64,000 bases of DNA from Neobacillus cucumis (GCF_002860255.1 NZ_PGVE01000024.1:1-64000), one strand, 5' to 3'; positions 1 to 8,018 are shown, numbered from the stretch's first letter. Made by a program: numbers and translations. The notes: generated by a model from the letters alone, not told the origin.

Positions 1-48
1 TCGTCTTATGCTTGTCGGGGTTGATCAAGGCGCTTGCGCTTTTCTTAT
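1..48. repeat. Partial copy of interspersed repeat R1, cut by the window edge
   Basis: The first 48 bases match the last third of the fuller R1 copy at 2246-2376: both have CGTCTT followed by GCTTGTCG and end in CTTGCGCTTTTCTTA. The rest of the copy lies outside the window. It sits just upstream of the prfA promoter. Confidence 0.7.
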
Positions 49-74
49 TAAAAATATTCTCCCTCAATTTGGTT

Positions 75-103
75 TTGACGGGGGTTTTCACCTATACTAT
101 AAT
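75..103 (+). promoter_or_regulatory. Sigma-A promoter of prfA
   Basis: A TTGACG -35 box at 75-80 and a perfect TATAAT -10 box at 98-103 are separated by 17 bases. The prfA start codon is 38 bases downstream. Confidence 0.75.
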
Positions 104-140
104 TAGAATGTTATGGACTAAAACTCGAGGTGAATGAACT

Positions 141-1214
141 GTGTTTGATCGTCTTCAATCCGTGGAAGATCGCTATGAAAAGTTGAATGAACTTTTAAGC
201 GACCCAGAAATAATTAATGATTCAAAAAAACTTCGCGAATACTCAAAAGAGCAAGCTGATATACAAGAAACTGTACAAACATACCGCCAATACAAAGAGG
301 CTCGTGAGCAGCTTCAAGATGCAAAAGCCATGCTTGAAGAGAAGCTTGATGCTGAAATGCGTGAGATGGTGAAAGAGGAAGTCAGTGAGCTTGAAGCCCA
401 AATTGAAGAGCTTGAAGCAAAAATGAAAATTCTTCTTGTTCCAAAGGATCCAAACGATGACAAAAACGTTATCTTTGAAATCCGCGGCGCGGCCGGCGGG
501 GATGAGGCGGCATTGTTTGCCGGTACCCTTTATCGGATGTACAGCCGGTATGCAGAAGCCCAAGGGTGGAAAACGGACCTTATTGATGCCAGCCCAACAG
601 GACTTGGCGGCTATAAGGAAATCAGTTTCATGATTAACGGCCAAGGTGCCTATTCTAAATTGAAATTTGAGAGCGGAGCCCACCGCGTACAGCGTGTTCC
701 AGAAACAGAGTCTGGCGGCCGAATTCATACGTCAACTGCAACCGTTGTATGTTTACCAGAAGCGGAAGAATTTGAGTATGAAATTCATGAAAAGGATATC
801 CGTTTTGATACATTCGCTTCAAGCGGCGCCGGCGGACAATCCGTTAACACGACGATGTCAGCCGTTCGTTTGACACACATTCCAACTGGAATTATGGTTT
901 CAATCCAGGATGAAAAATCCCAGCACAAAAACCGGGATAAAGCGATGAAAGTATTACGTGCCCGTGTATATGATAAATTCCAGCAGGAGGCGCAGGCTGA
1001 ATACGATCAGGTGCGTAAATCTGCAGTCGGAACCGGTGACCGTTCAGAACGGATCCGTACGTATAACTTCCCGCAAAATCGAGTAACCGACCATCGTATT
1101 GGCTTAACTATTCAAAAATTAGATCAAATTATTGAAGGTAAGCTGGATGAAATTATTGATGCATTGGTGATGGATGAGCAGGCAAGAAGACTGGAAGAAG
1201 CATCTAATGAGTAA
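141..1214 (+). CDS. prfA: Peptide chain release factor 1
   Basis: RF1 recognises UAA and UAG stop codons in the ribosomal A site and triggers release of the finished protein. The 357-residue product has the usual family length. The GGQ motif that promotes peptidyl-tRNA hydrolysis is at residues 231-233, and the codon-recognition tripeptide PET is at 187-189 within [13 protein letters not shown] start is chosen because GAGGTGA lies at the right distance upstream. The 3' end overlaps prmC by 8 bases; PrmC methylates the GGQ glutamine of release factors, so the pairing is functional as well as positional. Confidence 0.97.
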   Translation: MFDRLQSVEDRYEKLNELLSDPEIINDSKKLREYSKEQADIQETVQTYRQYKEAREQLQDAKAMLEEKLDAEMREMVKEEVSELEAQIEELEAKMKILLVPKDPNDDKNVIFEIRGAAGGDEAALFAGTLYRMYSRYAEAQGWKTDLIDASPTGLGGYKEISFMINGQGAYSKLKFESGAHRVQRVPETESGGRIHTSTATVVCLPEAEEFEYEIHEKDIRFDTFASSGAGGQSVNTTMSAVRLTHIPTGIMVSIQDEKSQHKNRDKAMKVLRARVYDKFQQEAQAEYDQVRKSAVGTGDRSERIRTYNFPQNRVTDHRIGLTIQKLDQIIEGKLDEIIDALVMDEQARRLEEASNE

Positions 1215-2187
1215 AAAAGTATTCGAGGCCCTAAAATGGGCTTCTTCTTTTTTAGTGGAAGCGGGCCGTGAGGAGAATTCAGGTGAGCTCTTGCTCCGTC
1301 ATTTTACTGGGATGTCAAGGGCGCAGTTGTTTGCTAACATGCGTGAGAATGTAGATCCGGGCGTCTGGGAGGCATTTGAAAAAGCAGTGCGTGAGCATGT
1401 AGAAGAAGGTGTTCCGGTCCAATATATTATCGGTTCAGAGGAATTTTACGGCCGGACCTTTATTGTCAACGAAGAGGTCCTCATTCCACGGCCGGAAACA
1501 GAGGAACTCGTCTATGGGACCCTCCAAAGAATGGAGAAACTCTTCCAAGGCAGCCGAGAAATCCGCTTAGCTGACATTGGCACAGGAAGCGGCGCCATTG
1601 CCATCACCTTAGAGCGGGAATACAAGTTGAAAACAGTACAAAAGGTGACAGGCACCAATAATAATATCGGAGCAGTGCAAAAGGTGACAGCTACAAATAT
1701 TAATACTGGTGCAGCACAAAGGGTGGCAGCTGCCCCGGTGCTTTTTGTGACGGCGACGGATATTGCGGAGGGTTCGCTTGCGGTGGCGCGGGAGAATGCG
1801 GCGCGTCTTGGAGCGGATGTGAGGTTTATTCAGGGAGATCTGCTTAAACCGTTTATTAAGAACGGGGAAAAGTTGGATGTGGTGGTGTCAAATCCACCGT
1901 ATATTCCTGTTGCTGATATGGAAACCATGTCTGAGGTAGTTACGGAACATGAACCGCACCGTGCTCTTTTTTCCGGTGAAGATGGTCTTGATTTCTACCG
2001 TCGCTTTATGGCGGAACTGCCACAAGTCCTTGCCCCGACTGCCCTCGTCTGTTTTGAGATCGGAATGGGACAGGGCGAAGCAGTAGCGGAGTTATTCAGA
2101 ACAACCTTCCCAAAGGTTCATGTCGAAATAGTTAATGATATTAATGGCAGGGATCGGATGGTTTTTGCCGAAATGAAAGAGTGTTAA
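1207..2187 (+). CDS. prmC: Release factor glutamine methyltransferase with an internal repeat insertion
   Basis: PrmC transfers a methyl group from S-adenosylmethionine to the glutamine of the release factor GGQ motif. The SAM-binding motif [11 protein letters not shown] and the catalytic NPPY motif (in [10 protein letters not shown]) are both present. I chose the ATG at 1207, inside the end of prfA, because the following [11 protein letters not shown] matches the family start and GGAAGAAG precedes it; a start at 1174 would need a deeper overlap. The protein is about 326 residues, roughly 35 more than typical PrmC. The excess is a tandem repeat at residues 144-178, between the SAM motif and the strand ending VTATDIAEG. 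It encodes two copies of a 13-residue unit ([13 protein letters not shown] and [13 protein letters not shown]) plus a partial third. The catalytic motifs are intact, so the enzyme is probably active. Confidence 0.93.
   Translation: MSKKVFEALKWASSFLVEAGREENSGELLLRHFTGMSRAQLFANMRENVDPGVWEAFEKAVREHVEEGVPVQYIIGSEEFYGRTFIVNEEVLIPRPETEELVYGTLQRMEKLFQGSREIRLADIGTGSGAIAITLEREYKLKTVQKVTGTNNNIGAVQKVTATNINTGAAQRVAAAPVLFVTATDIAEGSLAVARENAARLGADVRFIQGDLLKPFIKNGEKLDVVVSNPPYIPVADMETMSEVVTEHEPHRALFSGEDGLDFYRRFMAELPQVLAPTALVCFEIGMGQGEAVAELFRTTFPKVHVEIVNDINGRDRMVFAEMKEC
1636..1740 (+). repeat. In-frame 39-bp tandem repeat in prmC carrying an R3 REP-like core
   Basis: Two 39-bp units (1636-1674 and 1675-1713) and a partial third (from 1714) lie in frame inside prmC. 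The first unit contains GGTGACAGGCACC at 1644-1656. This is the exact reverse complement of the R3 palindrome core seen at 7975, 34261 and 61206. The second and third units keep GGTGACAG and GGTGGCAG but have diverged after that. Confidence 0.8.
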
Positions 2188-2213
2188 ATCCAAATGGGTT
2201 TGGCACTCTTTTT
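2178..2213 (+). terminator. Terminator after prmC
   Basis: A short stem, GAGTG (2179-2183) with CACTC (2204-2208), encloses AAATCC/GGGTTT pairing and is followed by TTTTT. The left arm overlaps the last prmC codons. Confidence 0.5.
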
Positions 2214-2245
2214 AACAGATAAGAAAGTATAAATTTCGACTTCGA

Positions 2246-2376
2246 GAATTGTCCAGCTCCAGGCGCCATCGGCTCGAGGTCACAAGCCAATCCGTCCAAA
2301 AGGTTAAAGAACAACCTTTCGGCCGGCTCGTCTTGTGCTTGTCGCCGATAGACGGGCGCCTTGCGCTTTTCTTATA
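2246..2376. repeat. Interspersed repeat R1, full copy
   Basis: It begins TTGTCCAGCTCCAGGCGCC and ends GGGCGCCTTGCGCTTTTCT, with an internal AAGGTTAAAGAACAACCTT inverted repeat near 2301-2320. It fills most of the 309-base gap between prmC and spoIIR; I see nothing else convincing there. Related copies lie at 1-48, 15771-15833 and 18331-18447. Confidence 0.75.
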
Positions 2377-2496
2377 TCTCCCAGCCCATATGAGCATCTC
2401 TCCAATTTTTAATAGAGTTTTTCCAATTTACTAGTTTAAGATTCTTATTCTTTGTCCAAAATGAAACTATCGAAGGGCAAAGGGGATGGGCTAGAG

Positions 2497-3492
2497 ATGA
2501 GAAGCAAACTAATCGTTTGGGGATACTTAGTCATTCTATCATTGGGAACAATGTTAAATTTATATATGCCAAAGACCGAAGCAGCAGCAAAGGAATCAAT
2601 CGTCATTCCAGGAGAGGCCATTCGCCTTAGGATTTTAGCAAATAGTGATTTTGAACAAGACCAAGCCATTAAGCGCAAGGTGCGCGATGCGGTTAATGCT
2701 CAAATCACCTTATGGGTTCAGGACTTAACATCAATGAACGAAGCAAGAAAAGTCATTAACGCTAAGCTTCCTGAAATTCAGGCCATTGCAGAAAAAGTTG
2801 TACATGACCAAGGTTCAAAACAATCGGTAAAAGTGGAGTTTGGAAAAGTTCAGTTTCCTACCAAATTATATGGCCAGTATTTATATCCAGCAGGAGAATA
2901 TCAAGCGATTTTGATTACGTTGGGTAAAGGGGAAGGAGCCAATTGGTGGTGCGTACTATACCCGCCGTTATGTTTCCTTGATTTCTCGAATGGTGTGGCC
3001 GTGAGTGATGGATTTGAGGAAAAGCATGTGGCTAAAGCAGAGACCGTAAGTGAAAAAGAATCAGAGGCTCAGAAGGAAAAGGAAGATGTAGTACCTGCAT
3101 CTACACCAGAACCAGAAGAACAGGATGAAGTTGAACCTGCTCCTGCCCCAGCAGAAGAAAAAACGGTGGAAGGAACACAAAGTAATCCGACAGAAGAACG
3201 AGTGGCGACAGTAGAAAAACAAGTTGAAACAAATCAAAAAGTGGAACAGCCTGTTCAAGAAGTAACTCAAGATAAACCGACAGCTGACATTCAAACAGAA
3301 AAGAAAGTAATAGAAGAAGAAAAACAAGTAGTAGAGAAACCGGTTCATGACGAAGCAACAGCTACAGAAAAACCAGTGAAAAAGACACATAAAGCGGCAA
3401 AGAAAGAAGCACCTGTCTACACGGATAAAGATGAAGAACCAGTAAAAGTAAAGTTTTTCGTGGTAGAAATGTGGGAGAAGTTGTTTGATTAA
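2497..3492 (+). CDS. spoIIR: Stage II sporulation protein R with a long charged C-terminal insertion
   Basis: SpoIIR is made in the forespore under sigma-F and is secreted across the forespore membrane. There it activates the SpoIIGA protease that processes pro-sigma-E in the mother cell. The N-terminal hydrophobic segment (residues 5-22) is a signal or anchor, and the SpoIIR domain runs to about residue 175 (RLRILANSDFEQDQAIKRKVRDAV, NWWCVLYPPLCFLDF). The ATG at 2497 is preferred because GGGGATGGG precedes it; upstream in-frame starts lack a ribosome site. At 331 residues it is far longer than the roughly 220-residue B. subtilis protein. The extra part is a Glu/Lys/Pro/Val-rich low-complexity tract (about 180-315) before a short conserved-looking end, VKFFVVEMWEKLF. 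Confidence 0.92.
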   Translation: MRSKLIVWGYLVILSLGTMLNLYMPKTEAAAKESIVIPGEAIRLRILANSDFEQDQAIKRKVRDAVNAQITLWVQDLTSMNEARKVINAKLPEIQAIAEKVVHDQGSKQSVKVEFGKVQFPTKLYGQYLYPAGEYQAILITLGKGEGANWWCVLYPPLCFLDFSNGVAVSDGFEEKHVAKAETVSEKESEAQKEKEDVVPASTPEPEEQDEVEPAPAPAEEKTVEGTQSNPTEERVATVEKQVETNQKVEQPVQEVTQDKPTADIQTEKKVIEEEKQVVEKPVHDEATATEKPVKKTHKAAKKEAPVYTDKDEEPVKVKFFVVEMWEKLFD

Positions 3493-3494
3493 AG

Positions 3495-3521
3495 CCAGTC
3501 CAGCAGAGGACTGGTTTTTTT
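3495..3521 (+). terminator. Terminator after spoIIR
   Basis: A perfect 7-bp stem, CCAGTCC (3495-3501) with GGACTGG (3508-3514), is followed by seven T residues, three bases after the stop codon. Confidence 0.85.
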
Positions 3522-3615
3522 GTGCGGCCGGCGGATAAAAATTGCGAAATCCCTGTTCTATTATTTCTAGCTTTTCATAGTAATAGAGTAGAATCTTTTA
3601 AACGAGGTGGATGGG

Positions 3616-4062
3616 ATGCAAGCAATTATTCGGAAAGCTAATCAAGAGGATTTAGGAAAACTGCGAGAGTTTCTGACAAGAGCAAACCTTGGGACTGATG
3701 GACTAAACGAGGTAACAGTAGAATATTTTCTTCTATTAGAAAATCTAGAAGGGACCATTCGTGGTTCGCTTGGTCTGGAGGTATTTAACGAAAGTGGAAT
3801 GCTGCGTTCGCTCGTCGTTTCACCTGGACAAGCAGACAAAGAAATCTTCATTCTTTTTGAACAAATGGTTAAACTAGCCAAAGAAAAAGGGATGAAAAAC
3901 TTGTTTTTGGCAACAAATAAAAGTGTAGCCTTGCCATTTTTTGAATTAATGGGCTTTCAGAAAACCGAGCGGGAGTCGTTACCCACAGAGTTTAACAACT
4001 CTGAGCATATTCGACACGTTTTAAATGTGGATAACTCATTATTTTTAAAATTTTCTTTATAA
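3616..4062 (+). CDS. ywlB: GNAT-family acetyltransferase, YwlB type
   Basis: The 148-residue protein has the layout of a small GCN5-related N-acetyltransferase: a strand pair around residues 35-65 (LEGTIRGSLGLEVFNESGMLRSLVVSP), a helix, then the C-terminal KGMKNLFLATNKSVALPFFELMGFQ typical of the acetyl-CoA fold. The usual Q/RxxGxG/A loop is degenerate (SPGQADKE). The ATG at 3616 follows GAGGTGG with proper spacing; an in-frame GTG at 3607 lies within that ribosome site. Position between spoIIR and ywlC matches B. subtilis ywlB. The substrate is unknown. Confidence 0.78.
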   Translation: MQAIIRKANQEDLGKLREFLTRANLGTDGLNEVTVEYFLLLENLEGTIRGSLGLEVFNESGMLRSLVVSPGQADKEIFILFEQMVKLAKEKGMKNLFLATNKSVALPFFELMGFQKTERESLPTEFNNSEHIRHVLNVDNSLFLKFSL

Positions 4063-4318
4063 CTGTGGATTAATCCACAAAGTTATCCACTATTTCAATA
4101 AACTTATACACAATTTGTGGATAAAACTTGTTTTTATACCCACCTTCTTTTATACTTTCAAACGTACTAGGTGAAGAAGTAGGAGTTTTTCCGTGTAAAT
4201 TCGCCAAAATTCGATAAGAGTCTTGTCATCAATAAAGGTGGATAACTATGAACACAAATGTTTGGTTAGTGGATAAATATGTGGATAATCTCGAAAATAA
4301 TCCACAGGTTGTGGATGC
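4026..4318. promoter_or_regulatory. DnaA-box cluster across the ywlB-ywlC junction
   Basis: The consensus DnaA box is TTATCCACA (reverse TGTGGATAA). Perfect boxes lie at 4026-4034, 4116-4124 and 4280-4288. One-mismatch boxes lie at 4064-4072, 4071-4079 (the two form the palindrome TGTGGATTAATCCACA), 4083-4091, 4104-4112, 4238-4246, 4268-4276 and 4298-4306. A weaker one is at 4310. The cluster runs from the end of ywlB through the intergenic region and into the first 24 codons of ywlC. The ywlC region is one of the DnaA-bound loci known away from oriC in B. subtilis, so this is probably a conserved regulatory or DnaA-titration site. Confidence 0.82.
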
Positions 4319-5291
4319 AGCGAATTTTTTAAGTAAAAATGAAGTGGTAGCCCTGCCGACAGAGACCGTTTATGGGCTTGGCGGGAATGCTGAAAGTGAT
4401 GAAGCCGTAGCTAAAATCTTTGCAGCGAAAGGAAGGCCCGGGGATAATCCGTTAATTATCCACATAGCCGATCGCAATCAGCTTAGTAGATTTGTAACGG
4501 AAGTACCTGAAACAGCGGCAAAGCTAATGGATGCATTTTGGCCGGGACCCCTCACGATTATTTTTAAAAAGAAAGAAGGCGTTCTGTCCGAGAAGGCAAC
4601 GGCTGGACTTAGTACCGTTGCAGTTAGGATGCCGGATCATCCGGTCGCACTGGCACTGTTGAAAACCTGTGGATTGCCGATTGCAGCCCCAAGTGCAAAC
4701 AGCTCCGGAAAGCCAAGTCCAACTAAGGCTGTGCATGTGTTAGATGATTTAAATGGAAAAATTGCCGGAGTAGTGGACGGCGGAGCGACAGGAGTTGGCG
4801 TCGAATCAACGGTCATTGATTGTACGGAAGGAATACCAGTGATCTTAAGGCCTGGGGGTGTAACGAAAGAGCAGCTAGAAGCGGTAGTTGGCGAAGTTTA
4901 TGAGGATGCAGCTTTAAAGGACCAGGCAGCGCGTCCCAAGGCGCCTGGGATGAAATACACCCATTACGCCCCGAATGCTCCGCTTTATATGGTAGCCGGA
5001 CCAAAGGAATTTTTGCAAAAATTAGTAACAGAGAAAGTGCAGGAAGGACTTCGAGTGGGTGTATTGACAACGGAGGAAAATAACCAGTTCTATCACGCGG
5101 ATTTGGTTCTATCCTGCGGCAGGCGGACCGAGCTTGAAACAGTAGCGGCTGCTCTATATGATACGCTTCGCAGTTTCAATCAGGGAAAGGTCGAGATTAT
5201 TTTTAGTGAGGTTTTTCCGAACGAAGGTGTCGGACATGCCATCATGAACCGACTGCAAAAAGCCGCCGGCAATAAACTGATCAGCGAATAG
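4248..5291 (+). CDS. ywlC: L-threonylcarbamoyladenylate synthase (Sua5/YwlC)
   Basis: This enzyme makes threonylcarbamoyl-AMP from threonine, bicarbonate and ATP, the first step of the t6A37 modification of ANN-decoding tRNAs. The YrdC-type catalytic domain spans about residues 25-210 (ALPTETVYGLGGNA, KGRPGDNPLIIHI, PIAAPSANSSGKPSPT). A Sua5 C-terminal domain follows (KAPGMKYTHYAPNAPLY onward). At 347 residues it is the long Sua5 form. The ATG at 4248 follows AAAGGTGG; that ribosome site itself overlaps a DnaA-like box, so DnaA binding could affect expression. Confidence 0.94.
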   Translation: MNTNVWLVDKYVDNLENNPQVVDAANFLSKNEVVALPTETVYGLGGNAESDEAVAKIFAAKGRPGDNPLIIHIADRNQLSRFVTEVPETAAKLMDAFWPGPLTIIFKKKEGVLSEKATAGLSTVAVRMPDHPVALALLKTCGLPIAAPSANSSGKPSPTKAVHVLDDLNGKIAGVVDGGATGVGVESTVIDCTEGIPVILRPGGVTKEQLEAVVGEVYEDAALKDQAARPKAPGMKYTHYAPNAPLYMVAGPKEFLQKLVTEKVQEGLRVGVLTTEENNQFYHADLVLSCGRRTELETVAAALYDTLRSFNQGKVEIIFSEVFPNEGVGHAIMNRLQKAAGNKLISE

Positions 5292-5328
5292 CACCAGAAT
5301 CTCCTTTAAGGAGGTTTGGTGTTTTTTT
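5292..5328 (+). terminator. Terminator after ywlC
   Basis: The stem CACCAGAATCTCC / GGAGGTTTGGTG (5292-5321) around TTTAA has one small imperfection and is followed by seven T residues. Confidence 0.88.
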
Positions 5329-5375
5329 CTAGAAGCACATAGACACGGACCTTTTGAACATTCTCACTTCTAAAT

Positions 5376-5421
5376 CCCCTTGGACGTGCATAGGCTAGGA
5401 TAGTTAGTCCAAGGGGGGCGG
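5376..5421 (+). promoter_or_regulatory. Hairpin overlapping the mntP ribosome-binding site
   Basis: CCCCTTGGAC (5376-5385) and GTCCAAGGGG (5407-5416) are perfect 10-base complements with a 21-base loop. The right arm runs directly into the Shine-Dalgarno sequence GGGGGGCGG (5413-5421), so a folded leader would partly hide it. The loop contains CATAGGCTA, which resembles the -10 element of mother-cell sporulation promoters. I do not see the yybP-ykoY manganese riboswitch. Confidence 0.6.
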
Positions 5422-5429
5422 AAAAATCG

Positions 5430-5987
5430 ATGTCAGATATGGTTGGCGAACTGATAACACTAATATTAATGGCATTTGCACTTGGTATGGATGCCTTCTC
5501 GGTTGGGCTTGGCATGGGAATGTACAAACTGCCGCTGAGGAAAATTTTTAATATCGGTCTAACGATCGGCTTATTTCATGTTTGGATGCCGCTCTTAGGC
5601 CTCTTAGCCGGAAAATTTCTTTCGGAAAAATTTGGTACATTTGCTACCTTAATCGGGGGAGGACTCCTTATCTTACTAGGGGTGCAAATGATTTGGTCGA
5701 CCATGAAAAAGGAAGAAGCAAAGGTGATCACTCCAGTGGGCTTCGGCTTACTGTTATTTGCATTAAGTGTGAGTCTTGATAGTTTCTCAGTTGGATTGAC
5801 CTTAGGGATCTACGGGGCAAAAACCTTTATGGTTATTTTGTGCTTTGGGATCGTTGCCACGGTGCAAACATGGGCGGGGTTATTACTCGGCAAAAAGGTT
5901 CAAGGCTGGCTCGGGTCTTATAGCGAAGCCTTAGGAGGAGCCATCCTGCTTGCCTTTGGTTTAAAGCTGCTCACACCTTTTTGGTAA
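5430..5987 (+). CDS. mntP: Manganese efflux pump MntP (YwlD)
   Basis: MntP exports Mn2+ across the cytoplasmic membrane. The 185-residue protein is almost entirely hydrophobic with six predicted membrane segments in two similar halves. Each half carries a conserved acidic signature: [13 protein letters not shown] near residues 16-28 and [12 protein letters not shown] near 113-124. The ATG follows GGGGGGCGG. Gene position between ywlC and ywlE matches B. subtilis ywlD. The leader hairpin suggests translational control. Confidence 0.9.
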   Translation: MSDMVGELITLILMAFALGMDAFSVGLGMGMYKLPLRKIFNIGLTIGLFHVWMPLLGLLAGKFLSEKFGTFATLIGGGLLILLGVQMIWSTMKKEEAKVITPVGFGLLLFALSVSLDSFSVGLTLGIYGAKTFMVILCFGIVATVQTWAGLLLGKKVQGWLGSYSEALGGAILLAFGLKLLTPFW

Positions 5988-6070
5988 AGAAGCTATGAAT
6001 CTATTAAAATTTCCCCCTAAAATGCTAGAATAGAGGAAAAGCCATTCTATTTGAAAAGCATCCAATATAG

Positions 6071-6100
6071 TTGTTGGATTACCCAATTTTGGGGTAGAAT
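6071..6100 (+). promoter_or_regulatory. Probable sigma-A promoter of ywlE
   Basis: TTGTTG (6071-6076) and TAGAAT (6095-6100) are 18 bases apart, 24 bases before the ywlE start. Confidence 0.5.
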
Positions 6101-6123
6101 TTTAAAGAAAGGGGGCGAATCGA

Positions 6124-6564
6124 TTGCGGCGTGTTTTGTTTGTTTGTACAGGAAATACATGCAGAAGTCCGATGGCAGAAGCTATTTTAAGAAACAAAAA
6201 TCTCGATGAAGTTGAGGTAAGGTCAGCGGGAATCTATGCTGCAACCGGCAGTGAGGCGTCCACCCATGCAAAACAGGTGCTGGATGAAAGAAAAGTCCGG
6301 CACAATCATCGCTCACAAATGCTGACTCTAGAGGCTGTTGAATGGGCAGACCTTATCTTAACGATGACGAGTTCTCACAAGTATGCGATTCAGCAGCAGT
6401 TTCCTCAGGCAGTGATGAAGGTGTTTACCTTGAAAGAATATACGGGAGAACCCGGCAATCAGGATGTAGTTGACCCGTACGGCGGCAGTCTCGCGACCTA
6501 CGAGGAGACGTATCAGGAATTAGAAAAATACATTGATAAAGCAATTGAAAAATTAAAGTCATAG
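6124..6564 (+). CDS. ywlE: Protein arginine phosphatase YwlE
   Basis: YwlE removes phosphate from phospho-arginine residues placed by the McsB kinase, which mark proteins for ClpCP degradation. The low-molecular-weight phosphatase P-loop VCTGNTCRSPMAEA is at residues 7-20, with nucleophile Cys8, Arg14 and Thr12; a threonine at that position is what favours phospho-arginine over phospho-tyrosine. The general acid is in the VVDPYGGS loop. The TTG start follows AAAGGGGGCG. Length (146 residues) is near that of relatives. Confidence 0.92.
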   Translation: MRRVLFVCTGNTCRSPMAEAILRNKNLDEVEVRSAGIYAATGSEASTHAKQVLDERKVRHNHRSQMLTLEAVEWADLILTMTSSHKYAIQQQFPQAVMKVFTLKEYTGEPGNQDVVDPYGGSLATYEETYQELEKYIDKAIEKLKS

Positions 6565-6729
6565 TTTGTTTTGGAATGCTGTAAAGTTTTTTGCAAAAAC
6601 TATAAGGAATAGAAAACCGGAGCTCTCTTAAGAAAAAGAGGGCTATTTATTTTGGATTCCAAAACGATAGCTAAGGAAGGTTTGTGCTTTAAATTTTTGG
6701 GCCAGTGTGTCAAAATGTAAACAGATTAT

Positions 6730-6772
6730 CCCCAAAAGGGCAGAGGTGGATGATGGCATCTGCTTATTGGGG
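6730..6772 (+). other. Nested hairpin in the rpiB leader
   Basis: CCCCAA (6730-6735) pairs with TTGGGG (6767-6772) and encloses GCAGA/TCTGC (about 6740-6763). The structure sits about 55 bases before the rpiB start and has no T-run. It could stabilise the message or be part of a leader; I do not recognise its class. Confidence 0.45.
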
Positions 6773-6826
6773 CAGGTAGAAACTTAATTATTCGAATTTT
6801 GGGACAAGGATTAGGAGGAACTATAC

Positions 6827-7273
6827 ATGAAAGTGGCATTAGCGTCAGACCATGGCGGCGTCAATATTCGTAAGGAAATCGCCAAATTACTGGAAGAATT
6901 AAAGATTGAATACGTGGATTTTGGCTGTGATTGTGAAACATCAGTGGATTTTCCGGATTATGCACTGCCCGTGGCGGAAAAGGTAGCAAGCGGTGAGTTT
7001 GACCGTGGCATATTGATTTGTGGAACAGGGATTGGGATGAGTATTGCGGCAAACAAGGTAAAAGGCATCCGTTGTGCCCTTGTTCACGATACGTTTAGTG
7101 CACGGGCAACTCGTGCGCATAATGATTCGAATATGCTGGCGATGGGCGAGCGTGTGATTGGCCCAGGACTAGCACGTGATATCGCTGAGATTTGGCTGAC
7201 AGGAGAATTCGAAGGCGGCCGTCATGCGAACCGCATTGGAAAAATCACGGAGTATGAGAAGCAGCATTCATAA
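6827..7273 (+). CDS. rpiB: Ribose 5-phosphate isomerase B
   Basis: RpiB interconverts ribose 5-phosphate and ribulose 5-phosphate in the non-oxidative pentose phosphate pathway. The 148-residue protein starts with the signature MKVALASDHGGVNIRKEI. It contains the active-site loop GILICGTGIGMSIAANK with its catalytic cysteine, and the HDTFSARATRAHNDSN segment that binds the sugar phosphate. AGGAGG precedes the ATG. Similar lacA/rpiB proteins isomerise other sugar phosphates, but synteny with ywlF of B. subtilis supports the ribose enzyme. Confidence 0.93.
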   Translation: MKVALASDHGGVNIRKEIAKLLEELKIEYVDFGCDCETSVDFPDYALPVAEKVASGEFDRGILICGTGIGMSIAANKVKGIRCALVHDTFSARATRAHNDSNMLAMGERVIGPGLARDIAEIWLTGEFEGGRHANRIGKITEYEKQHS

Positions 7274-7397
7274 TTTGGCATAGTCTTTGGGTATCTGCTT
7301 CTTAGAAGGTCCTCAAGGATCATTACGTCATGAAAAAAGGGATCTTTTCGGGAAAGATACCGAATAAAACTAGACTCTTTTTAAAGAAAGGTCGAGG

Positions 7398-7967
7398 GTG
7401 ATGATTAACGAATGGGAGAAAGAATTAGAATCGATTCTTGCAGACTTTAAAGACCAGGCAGCCTTCAAGCCTGGCCAGCTATTAGTAATCGGCTGCAGCA
7501 CCAGTGAGGTGATCGGCGAGCAAATTGGCACCTCAGGGACCATTGAAGTGGCAGAAATGATTTTTAGGCAGCTGAAGGCGCTGAAAGAAGAGACCGGAAT
7601 TGAGCTTGCCTTTCAATGCTGTGAGCACTTGAATCGGGCATTGGTGATGGAGCGTTCAGCTGCCGAGGCGCGAAGGTTTGAAGAGGTTTCCGTTGTTCCC
7701 GTCCGCAAAGCCGGCGGTGCAATGGCTACATATGCTTTTGCTGAAATGGATGATGCCGTTGTGGTGGAATTTGTGAAGGCGGAGGCCGGAATCGACATTG
7801 GTCAAACATTGATTGGCATGCATCTAAAACATGTCGCCGTTCCTGTCCGCGTAAAACAAAAAAGCATCGGACATGCCCTCGTCACTTTGGCAAAAGCCCG
7901 CCCAAAACTAATCGGCGGCGCACGCGCCATCTACGAAAAAAACACCGCAAATACAAGCTGTTCGTAG
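7398..7967 (+). CDS. ywlG: YwlG, UPF0340 family protein
   Basis: This is a conserved Firmicutes protein of unknown biochemical role (TIGR01440/UPF0340). Recognisable segments are [20 protein letters not shown] near residue 29 and [12 protein letters not shown] near 72. Near the C-terminus, [16 protein letters not shown] precedes [22 protein letters not shown]. The start is either GTG 7398 or ATG 7401; AAAGG lies upstream of both. Synteny with B. subtilis (rpiB-ywlG-glyA) is the main support for the name. An R3 hairpin follows two bases after the stop codon. Confidence 0.85.
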   Translation: MMINEWEKELESILADFKDQAAFKPGQLLVIGCSTSEVIGEQIGTSGTIEVAEMIFRQLKALKEETGIELAFQCCEHLNRALVMERSAAEARRFEEVSVVPVRKAGGAMATYAFAEMDDAVVVEFVKAEAGIDIGQTLIGMHLKHVAVPVRVKQKSIGHALVTLAKARPKLIGGARAIYEKNTANTSCS

Positions 7968-7968
7968 T

Positions 7969-7993
7969 GGAAATGGTGCCTGTCACCATTTCC
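7969..7993. repeat. R3 REP-like palindrome after ywlG
   Basis: GGAAATGGTG and CACCATTTCC are perfect 10-base arms around CCTGT. The core GGTGCCTGTCACC (7975-7987) recurs elsewhere in the window. There is no T-run, so it is not a typical intrinsic terminator. Confidence 0.8.
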
Positions 7994-8005
7994 GATATTT
8001 ACATG

Positions 8006-8018
8006 ATTGTTCGGTTAT
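8006..8018 (+). promoter_or_regulatory. PurR operator (PurBox) upstream of glyA
   Basis: ATTGTTCGGTTAT is a full match to the inverted PurBox consensus AWWGTTCGGWWWT. A weaker direct PurBox-like sequence, AAATCCGAAAGAT, lies at 8069-8081. In B. subtilis glyA belongs to the PurR regulon because it supplies one-carbon units for purine synthesis. Confidence 0.65.

Noticed and set aside
243..728. A 161-codon minus-strand open frame inside prfA
   Set aside because: It lies fully within a conserved gene, has no ribosome site and shows no recognisable domain.
1636..1740. CRISPR-like array in prmC
   Set aside because: The repeats are directly adjacent, have no unique spacers, keep the reading frame and have no cas genes nearby.
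5330..5429. yybP-ykoY manganese riboswitch upstream of mntP
   Set aside because: I looked for its conserved loops and three-way junction and found only a simple hairpin with a 21-base loop.
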